Below, in pieces: positions 1 to 6,578 of a stretch of 10,808 nucleotides of DNA. This DNA comes from Candidatus Kapaibacterium sp. GTDB lineage: Bacteria; Bacteroidota; Ignavibacteria; Kapaibacteriales; Kapaibacteriaceae. The position numbers were made by a program, and so were the translations under genes. The notes beneath the pieces were generated by a model. It was not told where the DNA came from. It saw nothing but the letters and a program-made list of their open reading frames with translations, and did not search any database. Numbering within the stretch: the stretch's first letter is position 1; each line of letters begins with the position of its first letter. The stretch spans positions 1-10,808 of the forward strand of contig JAURNF010000080.1 in the NCBI GenBank assembly GCA_030830285.1, in the 5' to 3' direction.

Positions 1-1010
1 AGCCATGCATAGCGAAAGTCCTGCGGCGTTACGCAATCACCGAACCATTGGTGCGCGAGCTCGTGTGCAGCAACGATGTTGGCCGAGTCCTTACGTTGTA
101 CTTCTCTGAGTGCGATCGCGATCATGCCCTGATGTTCCATCGATCCGAGCTGCGATGCGTAATAGCCGACCTTAGCGAATGGATAGGCACCGTACAGTCG
201 TGCATAGGTCTCGGTCATGCGAGGAACGAGCGTAAACGCAATTCGTGCCGACGCGCTATCACGACGGCGCACGTAGTACTCGTGTGGCACAACCCCGTTG
301 GCCGTGAGCCTGATGTAGCGTCCGGCTGCAAACGTAAAGAGATAGGTTGCCGACGGTTGGCGCTCGGTCCACTCGTAGGTGGCAGCGCCGTTCGGTGCGA
401 TCGTAACTGGACGCGCCACACCGTTGGAGGCCACCAGCCACCCGGCATCGGGTACTGTGAACCGCACGCTGAGCGTTGCTTTATCTGACGGATGATCGTA
501 GCAGGGGAGCCAGTGCTGTGTTGCGCTAACGTTTGGACTTGCGAAACCAACGCCCAAGCAGTAAAGGATGCTATCTTGGAAATGCACGCCACCCCATGCA
601 CCAGCACCACCCTCGTTCGTCATAGTGCCGCTGTAGTGCACCTCGATGGTGTCGATGCGGTTCTTCGCAACAACGTCATTGATTGCAATCGCATAATGCA
701 TCGTGTCGATCTGTTCCGATCCAACGCGGGTAGCTGTTGTGCGAAGACGCTTACTGTTGATCACAAACACAGAGTCGATCTGAAGTCCACGCAAGTTCAC
801 GGGAAAGGTCGACGCCGTGGTGTCAGACGTCCAACGTACTGCAATTCGGCATGTGCCAACGATCGTCTTTGCGGATGGATTCGGGAATGTGATGTCGGCA
901 TCGTAATGCTCAACATCGAAGATCTGCTGACGGAAGTACGTCGGCGAAGATACCTGCGCAACCACCGTGGTTGCACAGACGAGCAGCATTGCGATGAGGG
1001 TACGTGCCAT
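1..1010 (-). CDS. Secreted M1-family zinc metallopeptidase (aminopeptidase N-like), N-terminal part only
   Basis: This reading frame is open on the minus strand from the ATG at 1010 to the left edge of the window, so only the first 336 residues are present. It starts with a signal peptide (MARTLIAMLLVCTTVVAQ), which predicts export. Residues about 20-270 look like the beta-rich M1 N-terminal domain, including the typical WLPCYDHPSDK stretch at 167-177. The substrate-binding GxMEN element appears as GSMEHQ at 289-294, and the zinc-binding HExxH follows as HELAHQWFGD from residue 316. The second zinc-ligand glutamate (expected in WLNEGFA) lies just beyond the edge. M1 enzymes remove N-terminal residues from peptides; an exported member would act in the periplasm or outside the cell. 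An in-frame ATG at 1022 would add MLRA. No Shine-Dalgarno sequence is visible. The start lies just behind the terminator of the upstream gene. Family assignment is firm; substrate and C-terminus are unknown. Confidence 0.93.
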   Translation of the reverse strand, partial: MARTLIAMLLVCATTVVAQVSSPTYFRQQIFDVEHYDADITFPNPSAKTIVGTCRIAVRWTSDTTASTFPVNLRGLQIDSVFVINSKRLRTTATRVGSEQIDTMHYAIAINDVVAKNRIDTIEVHYSGTMTNEGGAGAWGGVHFQDSILYCLGVGFASPNVSATQHWLPCYDHPSDKATLSVRFTVPDAGWLVASNGVARPVTIAPNGAATYEWTERQPSATYLFTFAAGRYIRLTANGVVPHEYYVRRRDSASARIAFTLVPRMTETYARLYGAYPFAKVGYYASQLGSMEHQGMIAIALREVQRKDSANIVAAHELAHQWFGDCVTPQDFRYAW

Positions 1011-1024
1011 AGCGCGCAACATAG

Positions 1025-1058
1025 CAAAAAGGGCCACTGCCGTGAAGCAGTGGCCCTT
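1025..1058 (-). terminator. Rho-independent terminator of the T9SS cargo gene
   Basis: On the minus strand, 24 bases after the stop codon at 1082, a perfect 10-bp GC-rich stem (GGGCCACTGC paired with GCAGTGGCCC, 1031-1040 with 1047-1056), extended by two A-T pairs, closes a 6-base loop and runs into a T tract (A's at 1026-1030 on the plus strand). This is a textbook intrinsic terminator for the gene at 1082-3391. It ends only a few bases before the possible ATG of the next gene at 1022 and 15 bases before the one at 1010. It could therefore also act as an attenuator for the peptidase. Confidence 0.9.
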
Positions 1059-1081
1059 GGAGGAACCCAGAGAGAGGCCGC

Positions 1082-3391
1082 TTAACGAACGATCTGCAGC
1101 GGAAGCGCGAAGCTCACTGTGCCATTTGTGACGTGAACCATCACCATGCCTGCTGGAAGCTGCGACGTTGCGAGCTGCATCGTCGTCTCACCAGTAGCTA
1201 CGTCAACCGTCTGCGTTGCGAGTGTTACGCCAGTCATCGATACAACACGGATTGTTGCCGTTCCCTGTGTTGCAACAAAGCGAAGTGACGCGCTAGCTGC
1301 CGTTGGGTTCGGGAAGAGGTTCACGCGTGTACCAACGGCATCGACTGGTACATCGACGCTGGTTGTGCTCATGACGAGACCGATGCTGACTTCTTGATCG
1401 AGGCGCTGGTCGTCAACTGTGATCGTTTGAACTGAAGGTGTGTAGTCAACACGATCTGCTTCAAGCGTCACTGTTCCGTAAGAAAGCTCTGTGAGCTCGA
1501 AGGCGCCTTCGTTGACTGACATTGCGAAGTCGACGACGTCGCCTTGCTCATCGCGTGCAAGAACGAGTGTCCCAACTACTGCAGCGTCGCCCTGCGGTGT
1601 TTCTTCACCAACCTTGTGGACGATGCCGCCACGCTTGTCGTACACCCAGCCGCGAACACGGCCCTTGCCACGCTCGCCCTTTGCTGTGTCGAGCAGAATG
1701 TCGTACTGCACAGCAACCATTGCATCGCCAACCTCTACGCGCGTTGCATTCAGCCATGAGCCTGCTGCCTTCTCACCCATGCGCATCCAGCCTGGGATGT
1801 ACGGACGTGTGCCCGGCATGCCAAATACGATGTAGACGCCAGGTGTGAGGTTCGTGAAGCTGTAGTTGCCATTTGCATCAGTTTCGACGGTGATGGCCTT
1901 GTTCTTCACAATCACAGAGTCGCCATTTTCCTTTGCACGGCTCACAAGCTGATGTGCAACAACCTTGCCTGTCACACCTGCGCTTGTGTAGAAGTTCTTC
2001 ATCGTACCCGAGAAGCCATTCTGATACACTGGACGCTTGTCCATTGGGAATCGGAAGCCGTCTTCGTTAGCTGTAAGTATGATTGTTGATGCCTGCGAAG
2101 CGTCATTGGTGTTGTTCCAGAACTCAACCAAATACTCGCTCTGCTTGTCACGTCCGATCACTGTTGCTGTGCCGATGTACGGAATGCCGGCTTGGATCTT
2201 GACTTCGTAATAGCCTTCTGCATTTGTCTCGGCGACGACACGACGCATAAGTGCGTTGGCTGCGAGTGGATCGCGCGAGCGAACTTCAAACACAACAAGT
2301 GCCTTAAGACCAGCTTCTGTTTCAGCGTCGAATACACGACCAGCGATCACAACCTTGACCGGCTCTGCGCGCTTGGTGACGACGAAGTCGATTGTTTCGA
2401 ACTGATCGCAAGCAATTGATACTGTCTTCGCATCGGCCAGCTCGACAACGTTGTCGTACCATTCCGCGAGGAATGCTTCGCCTTCAACACGCAACTTGTA
2501 TGTGCCAGCTGGGATCTTGAGCTCGTAACGTCCTGCAACGATCTTGGCTGTATACACTGGACGGAACGTTGTTGTTGTGTCGCCGTTTGGTGTGCGCACG
2601 ATGCGCTCCATGCGCCATGCCGTTACAACACCGTTTGCTGTTGCGTTTGCACCTTCGATCGTGACAGCTCCCTTGAAGGTCGCGCACGTTTCAGTCTTTG
2701 GCTTGTCGCCGCCGATTTCAAGTACATAGCTTTGATATCCCATCACGATCATGCCGTTGACTTCAACCCAGGCCTTGACCTTGATCTCGTAGCGACCGGC
2801 ACGTGCGTTCTCCCATGTGATGACGCCAGTCTCAGCGTTGATCGTCATACCTTCTGGTCCGTTGACGATACCGTAGCGGATCTTGCCTTCGGTGTTCGAC
2901 TCGGCCCTTACAGTGTATGTGTAGCGCGCTCCAGCTTCGCCAGTCTGAACTGGCTTCGAGACGATAATGACCTTCTTCTCGTTCTTGTCCTTGATCGTGA
3001 CCACCTTGATCACCGTGCGAGCACTTTCTTCGTTACCCCAAACGGCGCGTACGAAGAACGTGTAGGTGCCAGCTGCGAGATTCTCCACGTTGTACGTGTA
3101 GAAGTTCTCGCGAGGGGGCTTGGCAGGATCGACAACCACTGACCCGATCTTGGTGAACTTTGTAATGTCTTCGGTTTCCTTCGACGCCTGATAGACGTTG
3201 TAGGAGTCAGGTACATCATTGCCCTGAACACCGAACCAGCCCAGCATTACATACTGCGCGCCAGCGTTATTGTCGAGAACCTTCGCCTGAAATCCTTCCG
3301 GACCTGGGCGCTGTTGCGCGAATGAGGTAACAAACCCCATGGCAAGCACGACCATTGCGAGCGCAAGGCGTGAAAGTGATGCAATGTTCAT
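1082..3391 (-). CDS. Modular secreted protein with Fn3/Ig-like and carboxypeptidase-regulatory-like domains and a T9SS sorting domain
   Basis: The protein has 769 residues. A signal peptide (about 1-26, ending TSFAQ) is followed by a fibronectin type III-like domain (about 35-133) and a putative Ig domain (about 140-226, with the GMTINAETGVITW signature). Next come several beta-sandwich units resembling carboxypeptidase-regulatory or SpaA-like domains (about 237-340, 345-455, 472-570, 577-672; boundaries approximate), and a type A T9SS C-terminal domain (690-769, from NLFPNP to LPAGMVMVHV and a basic end). No enzymatic motif was seen, so an adhesive or structural surface role is likely. T9SS cargo crosses the inner membrane by Sec, then the outer membrane by T9SS, where the tail is removed. 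I chose the ATG at 3391 because it precedes the signal peptide and has GGAG five bases upstream; longer TTG-initiated versions add a non-signal-like stretch. It lies 78 bases after the lipoprotein gene and ends at a strong terminator. Confidence 0.92.
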   Translation of the reverse strand: MNIASLSRLALAMVVLAMGFVTSFAQQRPGPEGFQAKVLDNNAGAQYVMLGWFGVQGNDVPDSYNVYQASKETEDITKFTKIGSVVVDPAKPPRENFYTYNVENLAAGTYTFFVRAVWGNEESARTVIKVVTIKDKNEKKVIIVSKPVQTGEAGARYTYTVRAESNTEGKIRYGIVNGPEGMTINAETGVITWENARAGRYEIKVKAWVEVNGMIVMGYQSYVLEIGGDKPKTETCATFKGAVTIEGANATANGVVTAWRMERIVRTPNGDTTTTFRPVYTAKIVAGRYELKIPAGTYKLRVEGEAFLAEWYDNVVELADAKTVSIACDQFETIDFVVTKRAEPVKVVIAGRVFDAETEAGLKALVVFEVRSRDPLAANALMRRVVAETNAEGYYEVKIQAGIPYIGTATVIGRDKQSEYLVEFWNNTNDASQASTIILTANEDGFRFPMDKRPVYQNGFSGTMKNFYTSAGVTGKVVAHQLVSRAKENGDSVIVKNKAITVETDANGNYSFTNLTPGVYIVFGMPGTRPYIPGWMRMGEKAAGSWLNATRVEVGDAMVAVQYDILLDTAKGERGKGRVRGWVYDKRGGIVHKVGEETPQGDAAVVGTLVLARDEQGDVVDFAMSVNEGAFELTELSYGTVTLEADRVDYTPSVQTITVDDQRLDQEVSIGLVMSTTSVDVPVDAVGTRVNLFPNPTAASASLRFVATQGTATIRVVSMTGVTLATQTVDVATGETTMQLATSQLPAGMVMVHVTNGTVSFALPLQIVR

Positions 3392-3396
3392 GATAG

Positions 3397-3400
3397 CTCC
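3397..3400 (-). promoter_or_regulatory. Ribosome binding site fixing the start of the T9SS cargo gene
   Basis: GGAG on the minus strand, five bases before the ATG at 3391. It supports this start over an upstream in-frame TTG near 3457. It is one of the few clear Shine-Dalgarno-like sequences in the window. Confidence 0.6.
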
Positions 3401-3422
3401 AATGATGTGCAGTGAAACACTT

Positions 3423-3453
3423 GGTGACAAACCATCTTCATCAGGTACAAACC
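3423..3453 (-). promoter_or_regulatory. Possible operator: direct repeat upstream of the T9SS cargo gene
   Basis: In the 78-base gap before the cargo gene, the minus strand carries GGTTTGTACC (3444-3453) and GGTTTGTCACC (3423-3433), starting exactly 20 bases apart, about two helical turns. Such spacing suits a protein contacting one face of the DNA, or the two copies could be TTTG-like promoter elements. No good Bacteroidota -33/-7 pair (TTTG / TAnnTTTG) at normal spacing was found. It could be chance in a short gap. Confidence 0.25.
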
Positions 3454-3469
3454 ACAACCCACGGTATGG

Positions 3470-4054
3470 TTACAGCGTCAGGACGATTGTTCCGAGGGTC
3501 TGCTCCTGGCCGGCCCCCACAAAATACCGATCCTTGTTGAGGACGACGTAAAGGGTGAGCGTAACACTGCGTGCCTGACCAGGCTGACGGGGCTGCTCGG
3601 CGACAATCATGGACGCAACGTTGGTGTTTGCCTCCGATGGGTACACCTGTATGCCGGTGCCGAGATCGGCCATAAAGCTCACCTCGCCCTTGACCAGATT
3701 ATAGGATAACCCGTTGCCAGGAAAGGAGTCTACGCGGACGCGGAACTCTTTCAGCATGGGGCTTTTGGCTGGGTCGGGTACTGCCTCCATGGTGCAGTCA
3801 ATCCAAAACCGCATTGGAGACACGGTTGTGTCGATGCGGAAGGTTGGGAGCCCCTTGATCCGATAGGAACCCGAAGCAGCCGTGAAATCCACGGTAACTG
3901 TCTTCGGAGTGACCTTTACGGCCGGTGTCACGGGCGTTTCGGTCCGCGGAGCATCGGAATCAAGAGGGGATATACACGATGGCACCACTGCTATAACCAA
4001 GGCGGCCAGAAGCAGAAGGACCATCGATGAGCGTGTATTCTGTGAGGTCTGCAT
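3470..4054 (-). CDS. Putative lipoprotein of unknown function in the sigma-factor operon
   Basis: The protein has 194 residues and I do not recognise it. It begins with a short polar segment containing an arginine, then a strong hydrophobic stretch (about 11-24), then VVPSC with Cys27 as a candidate lipidated residue. This is an imperfect lipobox because of the proline at -2. A Thr/Pro-rich linker follows (about 33-48). The rest (about 50-194) is rich in alternating hydrophobic and polar residues, suggesting a beta-sandwich, and it ends in TLGTIVLTL. Translation most likely starts at the ATG at 4054, 10 bases after the stop of the anti-sigma/barrel gene, which implies one transcript and possibly coupled translation. 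The frame is open upstream to about 4489, but that part lies inside the barrel gene and has no protein-like character. An alternative start is the internal ATG at 4024. The context suggests an envelope partner or target of the sigma system; this is inference. Confidence 0.82.
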   Translation of the reverse strand: MQTSQNTRSSMVLLLLAALVIAVVPSCISPLDSDAPRTETPVTPAVKVTPKTVTVDFTAASGSYRIKGLPTFRIDTTVSPMRFWIDCTMEAVPDPAKSPMLKEFRVRVDSFPGNGLSYNLVKGEVSFMADLGTGIQVYPSEANTNVASMIVAEQPRQPGQARSVTLTLYVVLNKDRYFVGAGQEQTLGTIVLTL

Positions 4055-4064
4055 AGATATCGAG

Positions 4065-5288
4065 TTAGAAGCGTACGGCAACGCCATAGGTGAGTCCGAG
4101 TTTCGAAGACGTGAACCATGAGCTGTTGAATTGGTAGGCCATGGCCATACCTTCAACACCCAGGATAAACGATAGTGGTCCGGATGGTGAGTATTGGAGT
4201 CCGGCAGTTGCGCGTCCGAGTGGACCAAACGATGTGCCACCAAGGAAGACCTGTCCGAATGGTGCGAAGCCAGATGTTCCAAGTGGTGAGAGTGTGTACC
4301 GATATGCTGCACCAGCCCACATCGACTGTGGTTGCTGCTGATAACGGATGGTCTGCCCGTTGATATCACCTTGGAACGACATCGGGAACACTTCACTGCC
4401 CATCTCAACACCCACCGCGTGGTTGTCCGACAGCTGATACAACAAGCCGAGTCCAACATTCTCGTACCATGTCGACTGCGCAGGCGCATTCACATCAACA
4501 AGCGACGATGTCGATATCCCGCGCAACTGCACAAGGAACGCCGGATACATCGTCGACCGCATCGTAATCGGCTGAAGCGACGTCTGCTGAATCATTCGCT
4601 GATCCGATGCCGGAGCGAGTGTGATTGCATTCGTGAGCGTCACACGTTGCGCTGGCTGCATCTCTTGCGCTGGCATTGATGTGCGCTCGATGTTTTGTTC
4701 TGCGAGCGATTGCTCATTCGTTGGCTCAACAACTGTGCGTGCGCGCTGAAGTTCTGTGCGAAGTATTGCGTTGTCACGCTTCAGTGCAGCAATCTGCGTC
4801 TCGTGATTGCACGGCTTCTCAACAACAGTGGTTGCTCCAGTTTGCACAACAGGTTGTTGTACAGGTTGTTGAACTGTTTGTTGAACTGTTTGTTGCGGTG
4901 CTTGTTGCGGTGCTTGTTGTGCTACTTGCTCGTGTTGCTGCGAATCACTGCGGAGAATTCCCCACGTGATGCCAGTTGCGGCCGCTGCTGCGAGCAATGG
5001 CACGCCAACTTTTGGCAGCCATGTCGAAAGCAAGCTTCCTCCAACTGCACCTGCAGCTGCGCCTGCAAGGGGGCCAGCAAAGCCGAGTCCGCTAAACACA
5101 GAGCTCGTAAGTGCGACAGGTGGCACAAGTGCTACGCGATCGTTCTGCACGGCAGAACGAATAGCGAGTTGCTGCTTGAATTCAGAGCGAAGCTCTGAGT
5201 TGACGGCAAGCTCACCGAAGAGCGCAGACTCGTTGATGGCTTCGAGGTCGCCATCGAGCAAGTCGTTGATATGATCGCGGTAGTCCAT
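4065..5288 (-). CDS. Anti-sigma-like protein fused to a C-terminal outer-membrane beta-barrel-like domain
   Basis: The protein has 407 residues. Residues 1-50 are acidic and helical (LLDGDL at 10-15, then FGELAVNSELRSEFKQQLAIRSAV) and resemble the N-terminus of zinc-less anti-sigma factors. A Gly/Ala-rich hydrophobic stretch (about 60-90) precedes a good membrane helix (about 94-112). A linker of four-residue Gln-Gln units (about 117-149) and a short probable coiled coil (about 160-187, IAALKRDNAILRTEL) lead to a C-terminal domain (about 240-407) of alternating, aromatic-rich beta strands. The chain ends in Phe (GVAVRF), as outer-membrane barrels usually do. The gene starts 12 bases after the stop of the ECF sigma factor gene, which strongly supports an anti-sigma role. 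The inferred topology is cytoplasmic sigma-binding N-terminus, one inner-membrane helix, periplasmic linker and outer-membrane barrel. Proteins joining a short cytoplasmic region and a membrane helix to a barrel occur near Bacteroidota sigma factors as far as I recall, but their function is poorly known. Confidence 0.85.
   Translation of the reverse strand: MDYRDHINDLLDGDLEAINESALFGELAVNSELRSEFKQQLAIRSAVQNDRVALVPPVALTSSVFSGLGFAGPLAGAAAGAVGGSLLSTWLPKVGVPLLAAAAATGITWGILRSDSQQHEQVAQQAPQQAPQQTVQQTVQQPVQQPVVQTGATTVVEKPCNHETQIAALKRDNAILRTELQRARTVVEPTNEQSLAEQNIERTSMPAQEMQPAQRVTLTNAITLAPASDQRMIQQTSLQPITMRSTMYPAFLVQLRGISTSSLVDVNAPAQSTWYENVGLGLLYQLSDNHAVGVEMGSEVFPMSFQGDINGQTIRYQQQPQSMWAGAAYRYTLSPLGTSGFAPFGQVFLGGTSFGPLGRATAGLQYSPSGPLSFILGVEGMAMAYQFNSSWFTSSKLGLTYGVAVRF
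4849..4920 (-). repeat. Six tandem 12-bp units in an AABBCC pattern, encoding the Gln-rich linker
   Basis: Six contiguous 12-base units on the plus strand read acaggttgttgt, acaggttgttga, actgtttgttga, actgtttgttgc, ggtgcttgttgc, ggtgcttgttgt. They form three neighbouring pairs of near-identical units. All share a ttgttg-like core, which encodes Gln-Gln on the minus strand. They give the periplasmic linker its period-four residue pattern (x-x-Gln-Gln). Because the unit length is a multiple of three, gain or loss of units would change linker length without a frameshift. Confidence 0.85.
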
Positions 5289-5300
5289 AGCCTAACCGAT

Positions 5301-5864
5301 CTATTCTTTTGAAAATTCGTTGAGATACGGCTCAAGGATTTCCTTGATCCGTTGTCGAGCACGAAACACGCGAACCTTTGCTGTTTCGAGCTTGATGTTG
5401 AGCATTGCACTGATCTCGTTGTACGACAAGCCGTCGTATTCACGAAGAACAAACACTTCCTTCTGGTCATGAGGCAAGAGCTCCATGGCCATCGTAATGA
5501 GCTTCATCATTTCCGATCGATCTGCTTCGCGCGAGATGCCAGGGTTGTAGAGTGCTTCGTCAAACTCTACTACCTGCGTCTGTGCGCGCTTCTTCTCGTT
5601 CAGACAGAGGTTTCGGCAGATGGTCAGTGCATACGCGCGAACGTTTTCGAGATACTCGATGCGTTCAGCGCTTTGGTAGAACCGCATAAACGTGTCTTGA
5701 AACACATCGTATGCCCGGTCCCGACTCCCGAGTACGCGCATGCAATACGCGAACACGTTGGGCGACAGTCGTGAGTACAGCTCACCAAACGCAAGCTCGC
5801 GACGTTCTGTGCGAAGCAACGCGAAGAGTTCAGTGTCGCTATATTCCGAGAGCTGACGCTCCAT
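5301..5864 (-). CDS. ECF-type RNA polymerase sigma factor
   Basis: The protein has 187 residues, the usual size for an extracytoplasmic-function sigma-70 factor with only regions 2 and 4. Region 2 spans about residues 25-92 (AFGELYSRLSPNVFAYCMRV, then DRAYDVFQDTFMRFYQ, the core-binding and -10-recognising part). Region 4 spans about 122-175 (LPHDQKEVFVLREYDGLSYNEI, then the helix-turn-helix LNIKLETAKVRVFRARQRIKEIL split across the recognition helix). It would direct RNA polymerase to a small set of promoters, probably including its own. It is followed after 12 bases by the anti-sigma/barrel gene and then by a lipoprotein. It is divergent from the YgjP-like gene, with only 18 bases between start codons. 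No Shine-Dalgarno sequence is visible before the ATG at 5864. Family assignment is firm; the ECF subgroup and the stimulus are not known. Confidence 0.95.
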   Translation of the reverse strand: MERQLSEYSDTELFALLRTERRELAFGELYSRLSPNVFAYCMRVLGSRDRAYDVFQDTFMRFYQSAERIEYLENVRAYALTICRNLCLNEKKRAQTQVVEFDEALYNPGISREADRSEMMKLITMAMELLPHDQKEVFVLREYDGLSYNEISAMLNIKLETAKVRVFRARQRIKEILEPYLNEFSKE

Positions 5865-5882
5865 AGATCACAATAACTTGAA

Positions 5883-6578
5883 ATGACGCAGAACGTTACG
5901 GGGAAAGAGGGCCTTTCGTACACCATTGTACGAAGCCGTCGACGCACGATGTCGGTCGAGATACAACCGCACGGCAATGTTGTCGTGCGAGCGCCAAGCC
6001 GACTGCCATTGTACGAAATCGAGCGGTTTGTGGAGCTGAAATCTGTATGGATCATGCGTCGCGTCCGCGATGCCGAGGCCAGAAAGGCCCTGGTGCCCAC
6101 TCTGGACGGTCCACGTTCGTTCTACCACAGGGGAAGTGTACGTACCTGGGGCTTTACCGGTGACGGTGCAGATCTTATCGTGCCAAGCCGCCTACGAACA
6201 GAAAACGCTGCCATGCGCTACGTAGAGCGATGGCAGCGTTCCGAAGCAGATCAACTTTTTGCAGAGATGGTTGCCGACGCGTTACCCAAGATCGGTGTCC
6301 CGGGACTTCGCTACCAGGGGCTGCGTGTGCGAACGATGCGACGTCGCTGGGGGTCATGTTCGTCGACCGGACATGTCACGCTCAACGGACATCTGATCCG
6401 CGTACCCGATGGTTGTATCCGAGGCGTTGTTGTCCACGAGGTGTGCCACCTCGCACACCTACATCACGGTCCAGCATTTCATCAACTCGTCGCAGACGTC
6501 TATCCTGAACATGCACTTGCTGATGCGATTCTCGACGCATGGACGCACGTGCTGTATCAAGAGCCGTTTACGCCTTAA
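5883..6578 (+). CDS. YgjP-like (DUF45) zinc metallopeptidase-domain protein
   Basis: The protein has 231 residues. It shows the DUF45/YgjP architecture: an N-terminal beta segment (YTIVRSRRRTMSVEIQPHG, about 13-31), a middle helical region, the RRRWGSCS signature (153-160), and the zinc-binding motif HEVCH (185-189) with a third His at 194/195 followed by GPAFH. The order matches family members such as E. coli YgjP, whose physiological role is unclear: it resembles SprT/M48-type peptidases, and nucleotide pyrophosphatase activity has also been reported, as far as I recall. No signal peptide is present, so it is probably cytoplasmic. The family's conserved N-terminus supports the ATG at 5883, so the start cannot be moved far inward. 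It is divergent from the sigma gene (18-base gap), and its 3' end overlaps the bacilliredoxin gene by 11 bases. There is no evidence that it belongs to the sigma circuit. Confidence 0.93.
   Translation: MTQNVTGKEGLSYTIVRSRRRTMSVEIQPHGNVVVRAPSRLPLYEIERFVELKSVWIMRRVRDAEARKALVPTLDGPRSFYHRGSVRTWGFTGDGADLIVPSRLRTENAAMRYVERWQRSEADQLFAEMVADALPKIGVPGLRYQGLRVRTMRRRWGSCSSTGHVTLNGHLIRVPDGCIRGVVVHEVCHLAHLHHGPAFHQLVADVYPEHALADAILDAWTHVLYQEPFTP

Noticed and set aside
289..381. A possible separate oddity in the M1 N-terminal domain
   Set aside because: On re-reading, this is ordinary M1 beta-domain coding. The entry with this span in the findings list carries no claim and should be ignored.
48..1085. Open plus-strand frames at 48-488 and 492-1085
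   Set aside because: They lie antisense to the M1 peptidase frame, which has a signal peptide, WLPCYDHPSDK, GSMEH and HELAHQWFGD; the plus-strand translations show no domain and are rich in Cys and Arg as shadow frames are.
1082..3391. An enzymatic domain inside the T9SS cargo protein
   Set aside because: No catalytic motif was found; all recognisable units are beta-sandwich type, so I left it as structural or adhesive.
4055..4489. A much longer version of the lipoprotein starting near 4489
   Set aside because: The extra region lies in another frame of the barrel gene, has low-complexity His/Ser/Arg content, and would bury the signal sequence in the middle of the protein.
4849..4920. The 12-base repeat array as a CRISPR or mobile-element feature
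   Set aside because: The units are contiguous without spacers and stay in frame inside a coding region; they encode a Gln-rich linker.
5883..6578. The YgjP-like metallopeptidase as a site protease that releases the sigma factor
   Set aside because: It lacks a signal peptide and membrane segments and belongs to a widespread stand-alone family; only its position beside the sigma gene suggests a link.
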